Virus record (IMG/VR): IMGVR_UViG_3300046516_000422
Span: 1 to 39,502 of that record
Reading direction: 5' to 3' (one strand)
Source of the DNA: a virus
DNA: 39,502 nt
Shown here piece after piece: positions 5,239-13,228 of the stretch (its first letter is position 1; every line of letters starts with the position of its first letter). The notes beneath the pieces were generated by a model. It had not been told where the DNA came from. It searched no databases and saw only the letters and a program-made list of their open reading frames with translations. A program made the position numbers and the translations under genes.

Positions 5239-6689
5239 CCGAGCGCGAATACTTCGCCGCGGTCGCCGCTGACCTGGCCAGCATGCGGCGCGACCCGCTC
5301 GCGTTCGTGCGCTATGCGTTCGCCTGGGGCGAGGGCGAGCTCGAGGGTCACACCGGGCCCGACACCTGGCAAACCGACATCCTCGCCGCCGTGCGCGATG
5401 GCGTGCTGACGCTCAACCAGGCCATGCGCGTCGCCGTCGCATCCGGCCACGGCATCGGCAAGAGCGCGCTCGTCGCCTGGCTGATCCTGTGGGCGATGTC
5501 GACCGCCGAAGATACGCGCGGCGTGGTCACGGCCAACACCGACACCCAGCTCCGCACGAAAACCTGGCCCGAGCTCACCAAGTGGCACCGGCTCGCCGTG
5601 TCGCATTTTATGTTTACCGTCACCGCGACGGCGATCTATTCGACGCAGGACGGCCACGAAAAGAATTGGCGCGTCGACCTGGTGCCGTGGAGCGAAAACA
5701 ATACCGAAGCCTTCGCCGGCCTGCACAACAAGGGCAAGCGAATCGTGCTCATTTTCGACGAGGCGAGCGCGATCCCCGATGTCATATGGGAGACGGCCGA
5801 AGGCGCCTTGACCGACGCCAATACCGAAATCGTTTGGGCCGTGTTCGGCAACCCGACGCGCAACACCGGGCGCTTTCGCGAGTGCTTCGGCCGCTTTCGG
5901 CACCGTTGGATTACGCGCCAGATTGACAGCCGCTCGGCGCGCATGGCGAACCAGGTGCAGATTGCGCAATGGATCGAGGACTACGGCGAGGATTCTGACT
6001 TCGTGCGCGTGCGCGTGCGCGGCATTTTCCCGCGTGCGGGCGATGCGCAGTTTATCGGCGAGGACGTCATCGACGGCGCCGCGGCCAGGCAGCCGACGCG
6101 CGACGACGGCGCGCCGCTCGTCATGGGTGTGGACGTCGCCAGGTTTGGCGGCGACAAATCCGTCATCCGCTTTCGCCAGGGCCGCGACGCGCAAAGCGTA
6201 CCGGCGCGCAAATACCGCGGCGCGGACGTCATGCAGCTCGCGGGCTTTGTCGCGGAGGCGGCCGACAAGTACAACCCGGCAGCAATCTTTGTCGACGGTA
6301 ACGGCGTCGGCGGCGGCGTGGTCGATCGTCTAAAGAGTCTCGGCTATGCCGTGCGCGAAGTGCAATTCGGCGGCAAGGCGCGCAACGGCAGCGACTACGC
6401 CAACAAGCGCGCGGAATGCTGGGGCGAAATGCGCCTGTGGCTGCCGACCGGCTGCATCGATGCTGACCCCGATCTACGCGCGGACTTGCACGGCATCCAA
6501 TACGGATTCGATCGCGACAACCGAATCCAGATGGAGCGCAAAGAGGATATGTCGAAGCGCGGGCTCGCATCGCCCGACGATGCCGACGCGCTCGCGCTGA
6601 CATTCTCCGAGCCGATCGCGCGCGCCGACCTGGCCTTGCGTCGCCGGCGCGCGGCGCCGGCCAAAACCGAATACGCCATTTTATCGTGA
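5235..6689 (+). CDS. terL: Terminase large subunit (ATPase/nuclease)
   Basis: The motor that translocates DNA into proheads and cuts it, 484 aa. The N-terminal ATPase shows Walker A GHGIGKS (71-77) and Walker B VLIFDEAS with the catalytic D-E pair at about 175-176. The RNase H-like nuclease domain has VMGVDVARFGGDKS with the first Asp near 300, IFVDGNGVGGG near 354, and a late DDADALAL acid near 455. All expected motifs are present, so it should be active. Length is normal for podovirus terminases. The ATG overlaps the stop of the preceding 52-aa gene and its own stop overlaps the next GTG (6686-6689). Confidence 0.96.
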   Translation: MTEREYFAAVAADLASMRRDPLAFVRYAFAWGEGELEGHTGPDTWQTDILAAVRDGVLTLNQAMRVAVASGHGIGKSALVAWLILWAMSTAEDTRGVVTANTDTQLRTKTWPELTKWHRLAVSHFMFTVTATAIYSTQDGHEKNWRVDLVPWSENNTEAFAGLHNKGKRIVLIFDEASAIPDVIWETAEGALTDANTEIVWAVFGNPTRNTGRFRECFGRFRHRWITRQIDSRSARMANQVQIAQWIEDYGEDSDFVRVRVRGIFPRAGDAQFIGEDVIDGAAARQPTRDDGAPLVMGVDVARFGGDKSVIRFRQGRDAQSVPARKYRGADVMQLAGFVAEAADKYNPAAIFVDGNGVGGGVVDRLKSLGYAVREVQFGGKARNGSDYANKRAECWGEMRLWLPTGCIDADPDLRADLHGIQYGFDRDNRIQMERKEDMSKRGLASPDDADALALTFSEPIARADLALRRRRAAPAKTEYAILS

Positions 6690-6967
6690 GCACGCGCGCG
6701 ACACCGTTGACGGTACGCCTGCGCGAGCTCGGCGGCGTCGAGCGTTTGCACCGTCCCAATCGATACATCCTCGAGTGCGGCTACGACCGCGAGCGCGCGA
6801 GCAAGGCGAAAGGCGGCATGGTCGCCGTCTACTTCGATCGCGACGACCAGCTCGCCGCCGCGCTCGAGGTGCTGGCCGAGCAATGGGCGAGTGCGCGGCG
6901 CGTGTGCGAGGGCGAGGCCGAGCGGTCGCGCCTGTCGATCATCAAACCCGAGAGGCTTGAACCATGA
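6686..6967 (+). CDS. Hypothetical protein after terL
   Basis: The product is 93 aa with a GTG start overlapping the terL stop. It is compact: a short beta-strand-like start (TPLTVRLRELGGVERLHRPNRYILECGYDRE), GGMVAVYFDRDDQLAAALEVL, then a long charged helix (AEQWASARRVCEGEAERSRLSII). The family is not recognised and no catalytic motif is visible. Its location in the packaging block and tight 4-bp overlap on both sides suggest co-expression with head genes. The C-terminal PERLEP overlaps the next start ATGA (6964-6967). Confidence 0.65.
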   Translation: MSTRATPLTVRLRELGGVERLHRPNRYILECGYDRERASKAKGGMVAVYFDRDDQLAAALEVLAEQWASARRVCEGEAERSRLSIIKPERLEP

Positions 6968-7173
6968 GCGCACTTTTTGGCGGCAGCTCGCCGGCGCCAC
7001 CGCCGACGCCGACACCCGTGCCGACGATCGACCAGGCGGCGCAGTCGCAGGACTACACCGATCAAATCCGCAAGCGTCGCGGTTTTCTGTCGACGATGCT
7101 CGTCAACGATCCGCTGGGCTCGATGAACCCGCCGGCCGCGCCTACGGCTTCCAAACTGATTCTCGGCCAATAG
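6964..7173 (+). CDS. Short proline-rich protein upstream of the portal gene
   Basis: A 69-aa protein with the pattern MSALFGG, a run of Pro/Thr/Pro, then DQAAQSQDYTDQIRKRRGFLSTMLVND and a tail ending SKLILGQ. I recall short proteins of this layout (glycine start, Pro-rich linker, R-K-R-x-G helix, L-x-G end) next to portal genes in many podoviruses, probably minor virion components, but their function is unproven. It starts at the ATG of an ATGA overlap. Confidence 0.72.
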   Translation: MSALFGGSSPAPPPTPTPVPTIDQAAQSQDYTDQIRKRRGFLSTMLVNDPLGSMNPPAAPTASKLILGQ

Positions 7174-7183
7174 AGGGCTCGCC

Positions 7184-7492
7184 ATGTTTAACAACAGGGT
7201 ATTGGACTCTGGAATGCTCACGGCCGACACCGGCGGCAACCTGGTGCAGTCGCATGGCGGGCGCCATGTGCTGCAGGCGCTCGGCACGTTCGGCGGCGGC
7301 ACGCTGGGCTTGATGGCGCAATTGCCGGACGGCTCTTTTGTGCTCTTCGGCCAGCAAAACGGCGTGGCGTCGTCGTTTACGACGTCGGGCTCCTGCGTGC
7401 TCTATTTGCTGCCGGGCGCGTACAAGGTCGCACTGACCGGCTCGCTCGGCGCGTCCGTCGGCTACGCCTTCGGCGAGGCCAACGGGCCGTGA
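7184..7492 (+). CDS. Small beta-rich hypothetical protein
   Basis: The product is 102 aa, ATG at 7184 with GAGGGC upstream. It is rich in Gly, Ser, Thr and short hydrophobic strands (VLDSGMLTADTGGNLVQSHGG, GTLGLMAQLPDGSFVLFG, SCVLYLLPGAYKVALTGSLGASVGYAF), which suggests an all-beta fold such as a capsid decoration or head-tail protein. Its position between terL and portal agrees with a structural role, but I know no family for it. The stop overlaps the portal GTG (7489-7492). Confidence 0.65.
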   Translation: MFNNRVLDSGMLTADTGGNLVQSHGGRHVLQALGTFGGGTLGLMAQLPDGSFVLFGQQNGVASSFTTSGSCVLYLLPGAYKVALTGSLGASVGYAFGEANGP

Positions 7493-9177
7493 GCGACGCA
7501 CGCGCTGACGCGATCTTGCGCCGCCAGGACGCCTACAAGGGCGCGCGCGGCGTGTGGAATACGCACTGGCAAGAGATTGCCGATCGCGTGTTGCCGCGCA
7601 TGGGCGCCTTTACCGCGCGCCTGGTGCCCGGCTACAAGCACACCGAGCGCGTATTCGACGCGACCGCTTGCCTGGCGCTCGACCGCTATGCCGCGGCCGT
7701 TGAATCGCTCATCTGCCCACGCGCCGAAGTGTGGCATTCGCTGGCGCCGGCGACCGAAGAGCTGGTCGATGACGACGAGTGCAAGCGCTGGTGCGAGGCG
7801 CTGACCAAGCTGCTTTTCCGCTTTCGGTACATGCCCGATGCCAACTTCGGCAGCCAGGCGCATGAGTGCTTTTTGCAGCTCGGCGCCTTCGGCACAACCG
7901 CCATGCTGGTCGACGATGCGGCTTCGCATGCGTCGATGGCGCGCTCGAGCGCGCCGATCCTGTACCGCGCGCAGCCGTTGACCGCGACCTGGATTGACGA
8001 GAATGCGTCGGGCCGCATTGATACCGTGTTTCGCGAGTACGAGCTCGACGGGCGCCAGGCGTTCAACGAGTTTGGCGACACGACGCCGGACTTGATTAAA
8101 AAGGCGGCCGAGAAGGGCACGGCGCAAAAATTCAACTTCGTGCATGCCGCCTACCCGACCAGCGACACGGGCCCGTGGGGGTGGGAGGCGCCAGCGGGCG
8201 CGCGGTTCAATTCCTGCATCGTCTCGCGCGAGGCGCGCGTGGTCGTCCGCGAAGGCTTTTACGTTACCAACCCGTTCGCGGTTTCGCGCAACGTCGTCAG
8301 CGTCGGCGAGGTTTACGGGCGCTCGCCGGCGATGATCGTGCTGCCGGACATCAAGACGCTCAACGAGGCGACCAAGACTTATCTGCGCTCGATCCATAAG
8401 GCAGTCGACCCGCCGCTATTGCTCGCCGACGATGGCCTTGGCGGCGCGATCGACCTGACGCCCAACGGGCTCAATTACGGCCACGTCGACACCAACGGCC
8501 GGCCGTTGATCGTGCCGCTGCATCCAGGCTCGGAGCCCCAGCTCGCCAACGAGCTACGCCAGGACTTGCGCCGCTCGATCAATGACGCTTTCCTGGTGAC
8601 GCTGTTTCAAATCCTCGTCGAGAACAAGGAAATGACCGCCTACGAGGCGGCGCTGCGCGCGCAGGAAAAGGGGCAGCTACTGGCGCCGACGATGGGCCGC
8701 CAGGAAACCGAATTCCTGGCGCCCATGATCGAGCGCGAGCTCGACGTGCTATGGCGGCGCGGCATCCTCACGCGCGAGCTGCCGGCGATGCCGCAGTCGC
8801 TCGCGCAAGCCGGCGGCGTGCTCAAAGTGGTTTACACGTCGCCGCTCACGCGGCTCGCGATGGCGGCGCAAGTGACCGCGATCCAGGCGTGGTTTTCCGA
8901 CCTGGCACCGATCGCCCAGGTCAAGCCGGACGTGCTCGACGTCGTCGACACCGATGCCGCGGCGTTGATCCTGGCCGATGCGCGCGGCGTGCCGCAGAAG
9001 GCGCGGCGCACGCCGGACGCCGTCACCCAGGCGCGCCAGGCGCGCGCGCAGCAGGTCAACCAGCAAAACATCCTGGCGGCGGCGCCGATCGCGGCGAAGG
9101 CGGCCAAGGATGCCGCGCAGGCCCACGCCATTTCAACCCAGGCACCCGCACCGCCCGGCGTGCCGTTGCCAGCGTAG
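7489..9177 (+). CDS. Portal (head-to-tail connector) protein
   Basis: The dodecameric ring through which DNA enters and leaves the head, 562 aa, GTG start overlapping the previous stop. Typical podovirus connector features are ILRRQDAYKGARGVWNTHWQEIADRVLPR at the N-terminus, ACLALDRYAAAVESLICPRAEVWHSL (about 60-85), WIDENASGRIDTVFREYELDGRQAFNEFG (about 165-195), and a long C-terminal part with PPLLLADDG, LNYGHVDTNGRPLIVPLHPG and ALRAQEKGQLLAPTMGRQETEFLAPMIEREL. It ends in an Ala/Gln-rich coil. Length and motif order match the T7-like/BPP-1-like head-tail connector family. Confidence 0.93.
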   Translation: MSDARADAILRRQDAYKGARGVWNTHWQEIADRVLPRMGAFTARLVPGYKHTERVFDATACLALDRYAAAVESLICPRAEVWHSLAPATEELVDDDECKRWCEALTKLLFRFRYMPDANFGSQAHECFLQLGAFGTTAMLVDDAASHASMARSSAPILYRAQPLTATWIDENASGRIDTVFREYELDGRQAFNEFGDTTPDLIKKAAEKGTAQKFNFVHAAYPTSDTGPWGWEAPAGARFNSCIVSREARVVVREGFYVTNPFAVSRNVVSVGEVYGRSPAMIVLPDIKTLNEATKTYLRSIHKAVDPPLLLADDGLGGAIDLTPNGLNYGHVDTNGRPLIVPLHPGSEPQLANELRQDLRRSINDAFLVTLFQILVENKEMTAYEAALRAQEKGQLLAPTMGRQETEFLAPMIERELDVLWRRGILTRELPAMPQSLAQAGGVLKVVYTSPLTRLAMAAQVTAIQAWFSDLAPIAQVKPDVLDVVDTDAAALILADARGVPQKARRTPDAVTQARQARAQQVNQQNILAAAPIAAKAAKDAAQAHAISTQAPAPPGVPLPA

Positions 9178-9186
9178 AGGGCGCGA

Positions 9187-9486
9187 ATGCTTCCGTCCAT
9201 CGTCACCGTCGTCAGCACGACCGAGGCTTACATGCAAAAGGCCAAGCCCGCGCCCATCGGGCAAGCCGACATCGACACGCTATGCGCGCGGCTCAACGTG
9301 CCGCCGCAGGGCGTGGTGGGAACGATCCTTGATGACGTCATCGAGGACGAGGGCGGCGCGCTGCATCCGGCGCGCCGTCTCACGGTGCGCCTGGCGAAAG
9401 CGACCGCGGAGCCTGGCGCCGTCGTCATCCGATCCGCGCAACGCAAGCGCGGCCGACCGCCGAAGGCGGACGCCGGCGGCGCATAG
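9187..9486 (+). CDS. Hypothetical protein with C-terminal AT-hook-like motif
   Basis: The product is 99 aa from ATG 9187; an internal ATG at 9231 would give 84 aa. The middle reads GQADIDTLCARLNVPPQGVVGTILDDVIEDEGGALHPARRLTVRLAKA, and the C-terminus carries QRKRGRPPKADAGG, an AT-hook-like motif. I do not recognise the family. It lies between portal and a small membrane protein in the head gene cluster, so a role in capsid assembly or DNA contact is possible but unproven. Confidence 0.62.
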   Translation: MLPSIVTVVSTTEAYMQKAKPAPIGQADIDTLCARLNVPPQGVVGTILDDVIEDEGGALHPARRLTVRLAKATAEPGAVVIRSAQRKRGRPPKADAGGA

Positions 9487-9495
9487 GGGGAAGGC

Positions 9496-9696
9496 ATGGA
9501 ATCGATTATTTCTTTGCTCATCACCGTGATTGTCCTGGGGCTCGTCTTTTACTTGCTGTATTGGATCGTCGGGCAAATCCCGCTGCCGGCGCCATTTCAT
9601 ACGGTCGCGATCGTGCTCCTGGGCTTGCTCGCGGTCGTTGTGCTCCTGGGCTTGCTCTTCGGCGGCGTCAGCGTGCCAGCGCTGCACTTTAGATGA
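9496..9696 (+). CDS. Small two-TM membrane protein, holin candidate
   Basis: The product is 66 aa with AGGGGGAAGG before the ATG. It has two hydrophobic segments, about residues 4-24 (ISLLITVIVLGLVFYLLYWIV) and 35-58 (HTVAIVLLGLLAVVVLLGLLFGG), joined by a short loop with PLPAPF. I recall similar 60-70-aa proteins with a Q-I-P-L-P loop in Alpha- and Betaproteobacterial phages. No recognisable endolysin neighbours it, so holin is a candidate assignment only. The stop overlaps the next ATG (9693-9696). Confidence 0.72.
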   Translation: MESIISLLITVIVLGLVFYLLYWIVGQIPLPAPFHTVAIVLLGLLAVVVLLGLLFGGVSVPALHFR

Positions 9697-9863
9697 TCGA
9701 CGATCGCGCCACGTCGCCGCATCGGCTGACCGACGCGGAAATCATCGCCATTCGCGACGAGCTCTTGCCGAGTCAGGGCGAGCGCTTTGACTGCATCGCG
9801 TTTGCGCGGGCGATAGAGGCGCGCGTCGCGCCAGCGGCCGAAAGGGCGCGCGATGATGCCTGA
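9693..9863 (+). CDS. Small hypothetical protein (56 aa)
   Basis: A 56-aa frame too short for most gene finders, starting at the ATGA overlap with the membrane-protein stop. It reads MIDDRATSPHRLTDAEIIAIRDELLPSQGERFDCIAFARAIEARVAP. The LTDAEI-DELLP-FDCIAFARAIE pattern is an amphipathic helical unit that I recall from small uncharacterised phage proteins. It overlaps the next gene by 11 nt. Support comes from tight packing and codon composition. Confidence 0.55.
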   Translation: MIDDRATSPHRLTDAEIIAIRDELLPSQGERFDCIAFARAIEARVAPAAERARDDA

Positions 9864-10164
9864 TCGCCGCACCGAGCGCGCCGAGTACCTGTCGGAATTG
9901 TCACAGGCGTATCGGGCAACGTTCCTGCACCCGAATTCGCCGGCCTTGCTGCCGCTCGCGCGCATCGTGCTCGAGGACTTGCGGCGCGTGTGTTGTGTCG
10001 ACCGGCCCAGCACGCGCACCGATCGCGAGGGCCGCGTCGACCCGCTCGCCGTCATGTTCAACGAGGGCAAGCGCTTTGTGTTCCTGCGCATCCAGCAGTG
10101 CATCGCGCTCGAGCCCGAGCGCCTGCAGCGAATGATCGACCAGGCGGCCGCGGCGGACGTCTGA
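9853..10164 (+). CDS. Bbp19-like small phage protein
   Basis: The product is 103 aa, ATG at 9853 or 9856, with AAAGGG 6 nt upstream. It contains YRATFLHPNSPALLPLARIVLEDLRRVCCVDRPSTR and VMFNEGKRFVFLRIQQCIALEPERLQRMID. The order L-x-D-L-x-x-x-C, then E-G-x-R-x-V-F-L-R-I resembles the Bbp19-type phage protein family named after Bordetella BPP-1. The role of the family is unknown; these genes commonly lie between portal and scaffold, as here. Confidence 0.68.
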   Translation: MMPDRRTERAEYLSELSQAYRATFLHPNSPALLPLARIVLEDLRRVCCVDRPSTRTDREGRVDPLAVMFNEGKRFVFLRIQQCIALEPERLQRMIDQAAAADV

Positions 10165-10165
10165 C

Positions 10166-10393
10166 GTGCTCATCAACCCCAGCCCGTCGAAGCTCGTCAA
10201 CCCGCTCGAGCTCGTCGCCATTCACATCGAGCGCAATGCCGCGGGCTCGTTCGATTTCATCGCCGTTGGCGCCGGGCGCGACGTCGTCTCGCGGCGCTTG
10301 AAAAACATCCACGCATCGACCGTCTCGCAAGCGATTTTCGAGGCGGCCGAGATTATCGCCGGGCTCTACAAATTCGAGCCCCAAGGAAATTAA
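10166..10393 (+). CDS. Hypothetical protein before scaffold
   Basis: The product is 75 aa with a GTG start 1 nt after the previous stop. It reads LINPSPSKLVNPLELVAIHIERNAAGSFDFIAVGAG followed by HASTVSQAIFEAAEIIAGLYKF. It is a small alpha/beta-looking protein with no recognised motif. The dense gene order (3-nt gap to the scaffold start) supports it as a real gene of the head operon. Confidence 0.62.
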   Translation: MLINPSPSKLVNPLELVAIHIERNAAGSFDFIAVGAGRDVVSRRLKNIHASTVSQAIFEAAEIIAGLYKFEPQGN

Positions 10394-10396
10394 CCC

Positions 10397-11341
10397 ATGC
10401 CAGCCGACACTCTCGCATCCCTCGTTGCCAATCCGACCGCGACGACCGCCGCACCGCCGGCGGCGACGCCAGCGCCAGGCACCACCAGCGCGCCGGCACC
10501 CGGCGCCACGCCAGCGCCGGCCGCGACCAGCGCACCGGCGGCGTCGGGCATCGTATGGCCCGAAGCCCAGCGCGCGCTCGCCGAAAAGTACCAGGGCGAC
10601 CCGATCAAGATTTTGGGCGCGCTCGATTCGGCGCAAAAGCTCATCGGCGCCGACAAGGCGACGGTCATCGCACTGCCCAAGGAAGGCGACACCGTCGCGC
10701 AGGCCGAGCTGTGGAATAAGCTCGGCCGCCCCGAGTCACCCGCAGGCTACAAGCTCGAGGGCGACATCGCCAAAGACCCGGCCGTCGCCAGCGCGCGCGA
10801 AGCCGGGCACGCGCTCGGCCTCACGCAAGCGCAATTTGCCGGCTTCGCGAAATGGTTTTCCGATTCGGGTGCGGCCGCGATCAAGGCCCAGGAGGACGCC
10901 TTCGCCGCGGACTCGAGCAAGGGCGTGGCCGAGCTTAAAGCAAGCTGGGGCGCGGGCTATCAAAAGCAGATGGACGCGGTTCGCGCGACCGCGCAGAAAT
11001 TGGGATTCACGACCGAAGAGCTCGATAAGATGGAGCGCGCCGTCGGCACCAAGGCCATGCTCGAGAAGTTTGCCGCGGCGGGCGCGGCGCTCATTGAAAA
11101 GCGCGGCGTCGACGGCGCCGGCATACCTGGCGAGAGTCTGCCGATGACGCCCGACCAGGCCACGGCCGAGCTCAAAGCGATTGCCAAGGACAAGGATTTC
11201 CAACGCCGGTTGATGGCGGGCGACATGGAAGCGCAAAAGCGCGTCAAGGAATTGACCGCCTACCGCGCGGGCTACCTGCCCGGCGATTACCAGGGCTTGC
11301 TCGCGGCCGGCCGCGGCGGCGAGCGCATCGGCCGCGTCTAG
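10397..11341 (+). CDS. Capsid scaffolding protein
   Basis: The product is 314 aa and precedes the major capsid gene. The first ~50 residues are an Ala/Pro/Thr-rich flexible region (TAAPPAATPAPGTTSAPAPG). Then WPEAQRALAEKYQGDPIKILGALDSAQKLIGAD, LWNKLGRPESPAGYKLEGDIAKDP and GLTQAQFAGFAKWFSDSGAAAIKAQE give the helical, charged body typical of podovirus scaffolds. The 'G-R-P-E-S-P-x-G-Y' motif is typical of phage scaffold/capsid-assembly proteins. It would act in prohead assembly and leave before DNA packaging. A terminator follows it, which likely lowers scaffold-linked readthrough. Confidence 0.82.
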   Translation: MPADTLASLVANPTATTAAPPAATPAPGTTSAPAPGATPAPAATSAPAASGIVWPEAQRALAEKYQGDPIKILGALDSAQKLIGADKATVIALPKEGDTVAQAELWNKLGRPESPAGYKLEGDIAKDPAVASAREAGHALGLTQAQFAGFAKWFSDSGAAAIKAQEDAFAADSSKGVAELKASWGAGYQKQMDAVRATAQKLGFTTEELDKMERAVGTKAMLEKFAAAGAALIEKRGVDGAGIPGESLPMTPDQATAELKAIAKDKDFQRRLMAGDMEAQKRVKELTAYRAGYLPGDYQGLLAAGRGGERIGRV

Positions 11342-11371
11342 GGCAAATCTGCACAAGCGATGTCGCATCAG

Positions 11372-11394
11372 GCGCCGCACACGCGGCGCTTTTT
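11372..11394 (+). terminator. Intrinsic terminator between scaffold and capsid genes
   Basis: GCGCCGC (11372-11378) and GCGGCGC (11383-11389) make a perfect 7-bp stem with an ACAC loop, followed by TTTTT (11390-11394). It lies in the 208-bp gap 11342-11549, where no gene is seen. The capsid gene downstream has its own TAGGAG site but no clear promoter. Confidence 0.78.
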
Positions 11395-11549
11395 GTGTGC
11401 ATGATCCGGCCGTGGATACCGCAATAGCACGCGCCCACTGACCCGGCCGAAAGCAGCCCGCGCGGCGCGCGCGAAACGCGCAAGAGTCGGCCCCGGCAAC
11501 GGACACGCCACTTCGAGAACCCTTCAAACGGTTTTAGGAGATTTCGGCA

Positions 11550-12455
11550 ATGTCCGCTCCCGTCACCACCCTATTTACCACCCAGTACACCACGGCCGTC
11601 GAGCTCTTGCTGCAACAGCCAGGGCGCGGCTTGCGTGAGTCCGTCACCAACGGCGGCTATATCGGCCAATCCGCCAACCCGGTCGACCAAATCGGCCAGG
11701 TCAAGCCGGTCAAAAATCGGCCGCGCAATTCCGACACGCCCCTCGTCAACACGCCGACCGATCGGCGCTGGGTTTACCCCAACGATTACGAAGTGGCCGA
11801 CCTGATCGATCAACAGGACAAGCTGCGCACGATCGACGATTTCCAAAATCCTTGCGTGCAAGCGGGCACGATGGCCATTCAACGCGCGATGGATGACCAG
11901 GTATTGCTGGCATTTTTCGGCACGTCGAACACCGGCAACACCGGCGGCACGCCGGTTTCGTTCCCAGGCTCGCAGTCGATCGCCGCCAACTACGGCGCCG
12001 CGGCCAATGTCGGGCTCACCGTCTCCAAGCTGCGCAAGGCGCGCCAGCTCTTGCTGTCGGCCGGCGCCGACCTTACGACCGACGAGCTGCACTGCGCGAT
12101 TACGTCACTCGACCACGACAACCTGCTCGGCGAAACGCAAATCATCAATGCGGACTATGCCGGCCAGGATTCGGCCGTGCTGCGCGAGGGCATGGTGCAG
12201 CGTTTCCTGGGCGTCAATTTTCATATCGTCGAATTCACCGACACGATCTACGAGGCGGCGGCGACGATCGGCCAGGCGACGCGCCAGATACCGCTGTGGT
12301 TGAAGAGCGGTATGCACCTGGGCATATGGGGCGACGTGACGGCGCGCATCGACGAGCGCCCCGACAAGAGCTACGCGATGCAGTGGTATGTAAAAACCAC
12401 CTGCGGCGCGACCCGGCTGCAGGAAAAGAAAGTTGTGCAGGCGCTTTGCGTCTGA
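11550..12455 (+). CDS. Major capsid protein
   Basis: The shell protein, 301 aa, with TAGGAG 9 nt before the ATG. Recognisable blocks are TLFTTQYTTAVELLLQQPGRGLRE, VTNGGYIG, IGQVKPVKNRPRNSDTPLVNTPTDRRWVYPNDYEVADLIDQQDKLRTIDD, and FHIVEFTDTIYE. The 'D-x-R-W-V-x-P-x-D-Y-x-x-A-D-L-I-D-x-D-K' segment is the hallmark of the phage capsid family found in BPP-1-like podoviruses. Position after the scaffold gene supports it. It lies in the only part of the late operon with sizeable gaps on both sides, consistent with extra expression. Confidence 0.9.
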   Translation: MSAPVTTLFTTQYTTAVELLLQQPGRGLRESVTNGGYIGQSANPVDQIGQVKPVKNRPRNSDTPLVNTPTDRRWVYPNDYEVADLIDQQDKLRTIDDFQNPCVQAGTMAIQRAMDDQVLLAFFGTSNTGNTGGTPVSFPGSQSIAANYGAAANVGLTVSKLRKARQLLLSAGADLTTDELHCAITSLDHDNLLGETQIINADYAGQDSAVLREGMVQRFLGVNFHIVEFTDTIYEAAATIGQATRQIPLWLKSGMHLGIWGDVTARIDERPDKSYAMQWYVKTTCGATRLQEKKVVQALCV

Positions 12456-12485
12456 CCGCGCCGACACGACGAAAGGACATCGACA

Positions 12486-12917
12486 ATGGCACTCTTCTAT
12501 TCCCTCGAAAATGCCGGCCTGGGCTCTACGCCGGTCGTCAAGCCTGCCGCCACGCTCGGCGTTGCCGCGCGGCTTCGCGCCTACCGCGGCACGTTGAACC
12601 TCGCCGGCCAGCTCATCACCGATAACTGGCAAGTCACGACGCTACCGCCGGGTGCGCTGTTTTGCGTCGGCATCATCAACACGACGGCGACGCTCGCCAC
12701 GTCGACGATTGCCATTGGCATCAACGGCAACAACGGCAAATACCGCGCGGCGGCGGTCTTCACCGCGGTCGACACGCCGACGCTGTTTGGCGCAGCGACG
12801 CAGATGGACAGCCAAACGCCCTTTGCGAGCGACGAAGTCATCCTCGGCAGCATCGGCGTCGCAACGCTGCCGGGCGCGGGCGCGCTCGTCGTCATCATGG
12901 AAACCATCGGCGGTTAA
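12486..12917 (+). CDS. Probable capsid-associated structural protein
   Basis: The product is 143 aa with AAAGGACA before the ATG. It looks all-beta: VVKPAATLGVAARLRAYRGTLNLAGQ, LPPGALFCVGIINTTATLATSTIAIGINGNNGKYRAAAVFTAVDTPTLFG, and ASDEVILGSIGVATLPGAGALVVIMET. I recall proteins of this pattern directly downstream of the major capsid gene in podoviruses, likely head decoration or stabilising proteins; direct functional proof is lacking. A terminator follows. Confidence 0.72.
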   Translation: MALFYSLENAGLGSTPVVKPAATLGVAARLRAYRGTLNLAGQLITDNWQVTTLPPGALFCVGIINTTATLATSTIAIGINGNNGKYRAAAVFTAVDTPTLFGAATQMDSQTPFASDEVILGSIGVATLPGAGALVVIMETIGG

Positions 12918-12951
12918 ACATCGTCGCGGCTCCCTGTCAAGCCACGGCAAT

Positions 12952-12987
12952 CGGGCGGCGTCGCGCAACGTGGCGCCGCCCGTTTTC
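12952..12987 (+). terminator. Hairpin terminator after capsid-associated gene
   Basis: CGGGCGGCG (12952-12960) pairs with CGCCGCCCG (12974-12982) over 9 bp with a 13-nt loop, followed by TTTT. It lies in the 86-bp gap 12918-13003 and is followed at once by the TAGGAG ribosome site of the next gene, so it may give partial termination. Confidence 0.72.
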
Positions 12988-13003
12988 TTAGGAGCACCCG
13001 AAA

Positions 13004-13216
13004 ATGGCAACGCAAGTGTTTCGCGTCAACCCTGGCGAGAATGAATACAACGTCACGCAAGCCGTTGGCGGCGCGACGACCAAAATGGTCGAGCTCACCG
13101 TCGACCTGAACCTTACCGGCGTCGGCGGCACGCGCCAGATTACGCGCGATGAAGTGCTCGAGGCGATCGAAGAAATCGAAGGCGCGATCATGCGCAGCCC
13201 GTGGCCACCGGCATAG
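13004..13216 (+). CDS. Small hypothetical structural-region protein
   Basis: The product is 70 aa, ATG with TAGGAGCACC upstream. Sequence pattern: FRVNPGENEYNVTQAVGGATTKMVELTVDLNLTGVGGTRQITRDEVLEAIEEIEGAIMRS. A beta-rich first half and a helical second half suggest a compact fold. It sits between capsid and adaptor genes; I do not recognise the family. Composition matches its neighbours. Confidence 0.72.
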   Translation: MATQVFRVNPGENEYNVTQAVGGATTKMVELTVDLNLTGVGGTRQITRDEVLEAIEEIEGAIMRSPWPPA

Positions 13217-13228
13217 CGGAGCTCGAGC

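Noticed and set aside
5130-6194. Long leftward open frame opposite terL (354 aa)
   Set aside because: It is an antisense shadow of terL in GC-rich DNA; terL has full ATPase and nuclease motifs.
11341-11354. GGGCAAATCTGCAC after the scaffold gene as a further operator
   Set aside because: It has a mismatch in the right arm and no associated promoter; single-mismatch hits are expected by chance.
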